Shown here: positions 62,824-64,000 of the stretch, piece after piece
Position numbering within the stretch: position 1 is the stretch's first letter
Layout: each line of letters opens with the position of its first letter
Assembly: GCF_009725235.1 (NCBI RefSeq)
Contig: NZ_WJFC01000024.1
Span: 35,833-99,832 of the forward strand
Reading direction: 5' to 3'
Origin: Scytonema sp. UIC 10036
GTDB lineage: Bacteria > Cyanobacteriota > Cyanobacteriia > Cyanobacteriales > Nostocaceae
DNA: 64,000 nucleotides
Notes under the pieces: generated by a model
Databases searched by the model: none
Seen by the model: only the letters and a program-made list of their open reading frames with translations
Told to the model about the DNA's origin: nothing
Position numbers and translations under genes: made by a program

Positions 62824-63957
62824 GTGCTGTCAAAAGGCTTTGAAGTAGAAATGTACACTGGTACAGCCAATGGTGATATCGTCGGTCTCTCCGACAAGAT
62901 TGTCACATCTTTAGATGGATTTGTACGAGAGCCAGATAACCGGAATGTAGAATACACAACGGCTCCAGCAAAAAGTTACGAGCAGTTGTTGTGTGCTTTA
63001 TTACAGCCTCGCGTAAAGTTACGAAACTATATCAAGCAATTGGGTGACTATACTATTATTCCAGGCAGTTCTTTATCTTTGGGTGATAGTACTCGCTTTT
63101 TTCGCTCTGACCCAACAAATCCCTATCACGATTATATTGAGCAAACTTACGGCACTAAGGTCGTTACAGCTAGCGTTCATATCAATATAGGTATTAGTGA
63201 CCTGGAATTATTAATGCGGGCGTGCCGAATTATTAGGGTGGAAGCGCCTTTGTTCCTTGCTCTTAGTGCTTCATCGCCTTTTATAGATGGCAAAGCAACA
63301 GGTTATCATTCCACTCGATGGGGTATTTTTCCACAAACACCTGCTTATGTTCCTTTGTTTGAAAGCCACGCCCACCACGTTCAATGGGTGGAAAGCCAGC
63401 TAAGAGCCGGAACAATGCAAAATGTCCGTCATTTGTGGATGTCAGTTAGACCAAATGGCGATCGCCGTCCCTATGACTTAAATCGTCTGGAGTTACGAAT
63501 TTGCGATTTAATCATAGATCCAGTCGCCTTGCTTGCCATCACTGCTTTCCTAGAGGCACGGTTGCTACAAGTTATTGAAAACCCTCGGTTAGATCCTTTA
63601 ATTCAAAGTGAGTTTTCACCAGAGGAACTCATCTCTCTCTCCATGGCAAATGAAGCAGCGGCGGCGGCTACCAGTCTAGATGCTCAACTTAGGCATTGGC
63701 AAGATGGTAGAACTCTCTCAGCAAGAGATTGGATTAATGAAATCTATCAGGATGTATGGGCGATCGCCAAACAACACGGTTTTGCCTGTTTCCTTTCGCC
63801 GTTACAAAAAATTCTGCGAGAAGGCAATGAAGCCCAACAATGGCTGCAACTCCATGCTTTGGGTATTAGCCCAAGACATATTATTTCCCAAGCGATTGAT
63901 GCTGCTAAGGAACGCGAAATCGAATTAGAAGACAAATTGTGTTCTTCTGTTGCTTAA
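62824..63957 (+). CDS. gshA: glutamate-cysteine ligase, cyanobacterial type
   Basis: 377 aa, GTG start. MLSKGFEVEMYTGTANGDIV, NVEYTTAPAKSYEQLL, ASVHINIGI and LRNYIKQLGDYTIIPGSSLS are blocks of the cyanobacterial GshA family, which joins Glu and Cys in the first step of glutathione synthesis with ATP. Full length for the family. Monocistronic. Confidence 0.85.
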   Translation: MLSKGFEVEMYTGTANGDIVGLSDKIVTSLDGFVREPDNRNVEYTTAPAKSYEQLLCALLQPRVKLRNYIKQLGDYTIIPGSSLSLGDSTRFFRSDPTNPYHDYIEQTYGTKVVTASVHINIGISDLELLMRACRIIRVEAPLFLALSASSPFIDGKATGYHSTRWGIFPQTPAYVPLFESHAHHVQWVESQLRAGTMQNVRHLWMSVRPNGDRRPYDLNRLELRICDLIIDPVALLAITAFLEARLLQVIENPRLDPLIQSEFSPEELISLSMANEAAAAATSLDAQLRHWQDGRTLSARDWINEIYQDVWAIAKQHGFACFLSPLQKILREGNEAQQWLQLHALGISPRHIISQAIDAAKEREIELEDKLCSSVA

Positions 63958-63960
63958 CTA

Positions 63961-64000
63961 GGGAGTAGGGGGTAGGGGGTAGGGACAAGGGAGACAAGGG
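63961..64000. repeat. second STRR tract (runs off window)
   Basis: GGGAGTAGGGGGTAGGGGGT: heptamer-type GGGTAGG repeats just after gshA. Confidence 0.75.

Overview
The window reads as chromosomal DNA of a filamentous, heterocystous-type cyanobacterium (Nostocales-like). The evidence is the many GCGATCGC (HIP1) palindromes, AT-rich coding, heptamer STRR repeats (62.6 kb and 63.96 kb), cyanobacterial families (DUF1822, DUF4058, DUF928, UPF0175, cyanobacterial-type gshA, a pheophorbide a oxygenase-like Rieske protein) and very many toxin-antitoxin (TA) genes and insertion-sequence scars. I saw no rRNA, tRNA or CRISPR array.

Layout. 0-5 kb: metabolic genes (FAD monooxygenase fragment, NudC, a PLP desulfhydrase/deaminase, a secreted thioredoxin-like protein, a peptidoglycan-binding protein). 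5-11 kb: accessory zone with a coiled-coil/HNH operon, a VapC-type pair, and fragments of a BrnA antitoxin, a toxin, transposases, a helicase and an AlbA/HATPase protein. 11-24 kb: DUF4058, Rieske oxygenase, a protein with two C-terminal tudor-knot domains, a DUF433/DUF5615 pair, RluA-type pseudouridine synthase, hicA with a frameshifted hicB, a secreted subtilase, and a sigma-like HTH protein translationally coupled to a DUF1822 protein. 24-28.7 kb: duplicated and decaying copies of an unrecognised three-gene module, and an HNH operon.

28.9-58.1 kb is the core: an island of CHAT/TPR and caspase-fold proteins. In order it holds a 1524-aa TPR-CHAT, a CHAT-CHASE2 membrane protein, DUF928, a small outer-membrane-barrel-like protein, exported TPR proteins in a tandem duplication interrupted by a HigBA-like pair, a CHAT-only protein whose catalytic His is Tyr, three more TPR-CHAT proteins and a Tat-exported metacaspase (orthocaspase). 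Most have export signals, so the set looks like an envelope-located protease/sensor network. Six island transcription units (plus two orphan leader copies) share an upstream motif, GCATAwCC...GAAATA, with nearly fixed spacing of 20-21 nt. This suggests one dedicated regulator; the sigma-like protein at 21.1 kb is a candidate (inference).

58.2-61.7 kb is a second scar zone (HepT fragment, VapBC, Uma2 fragment, an orphan copy of the CHAT leader, a PARIS-like ATPase/TOPRIM pair truncated at both ends, a 187-bp MITE, ParDE remnants). The window closes with a histone-deacetylase-family hydrolase and glutamate-cysteine ligase. Three places need a +1 shift to restore a conserved reading frame; two of them lie on CTT TGA, the RF2-type shift codons.
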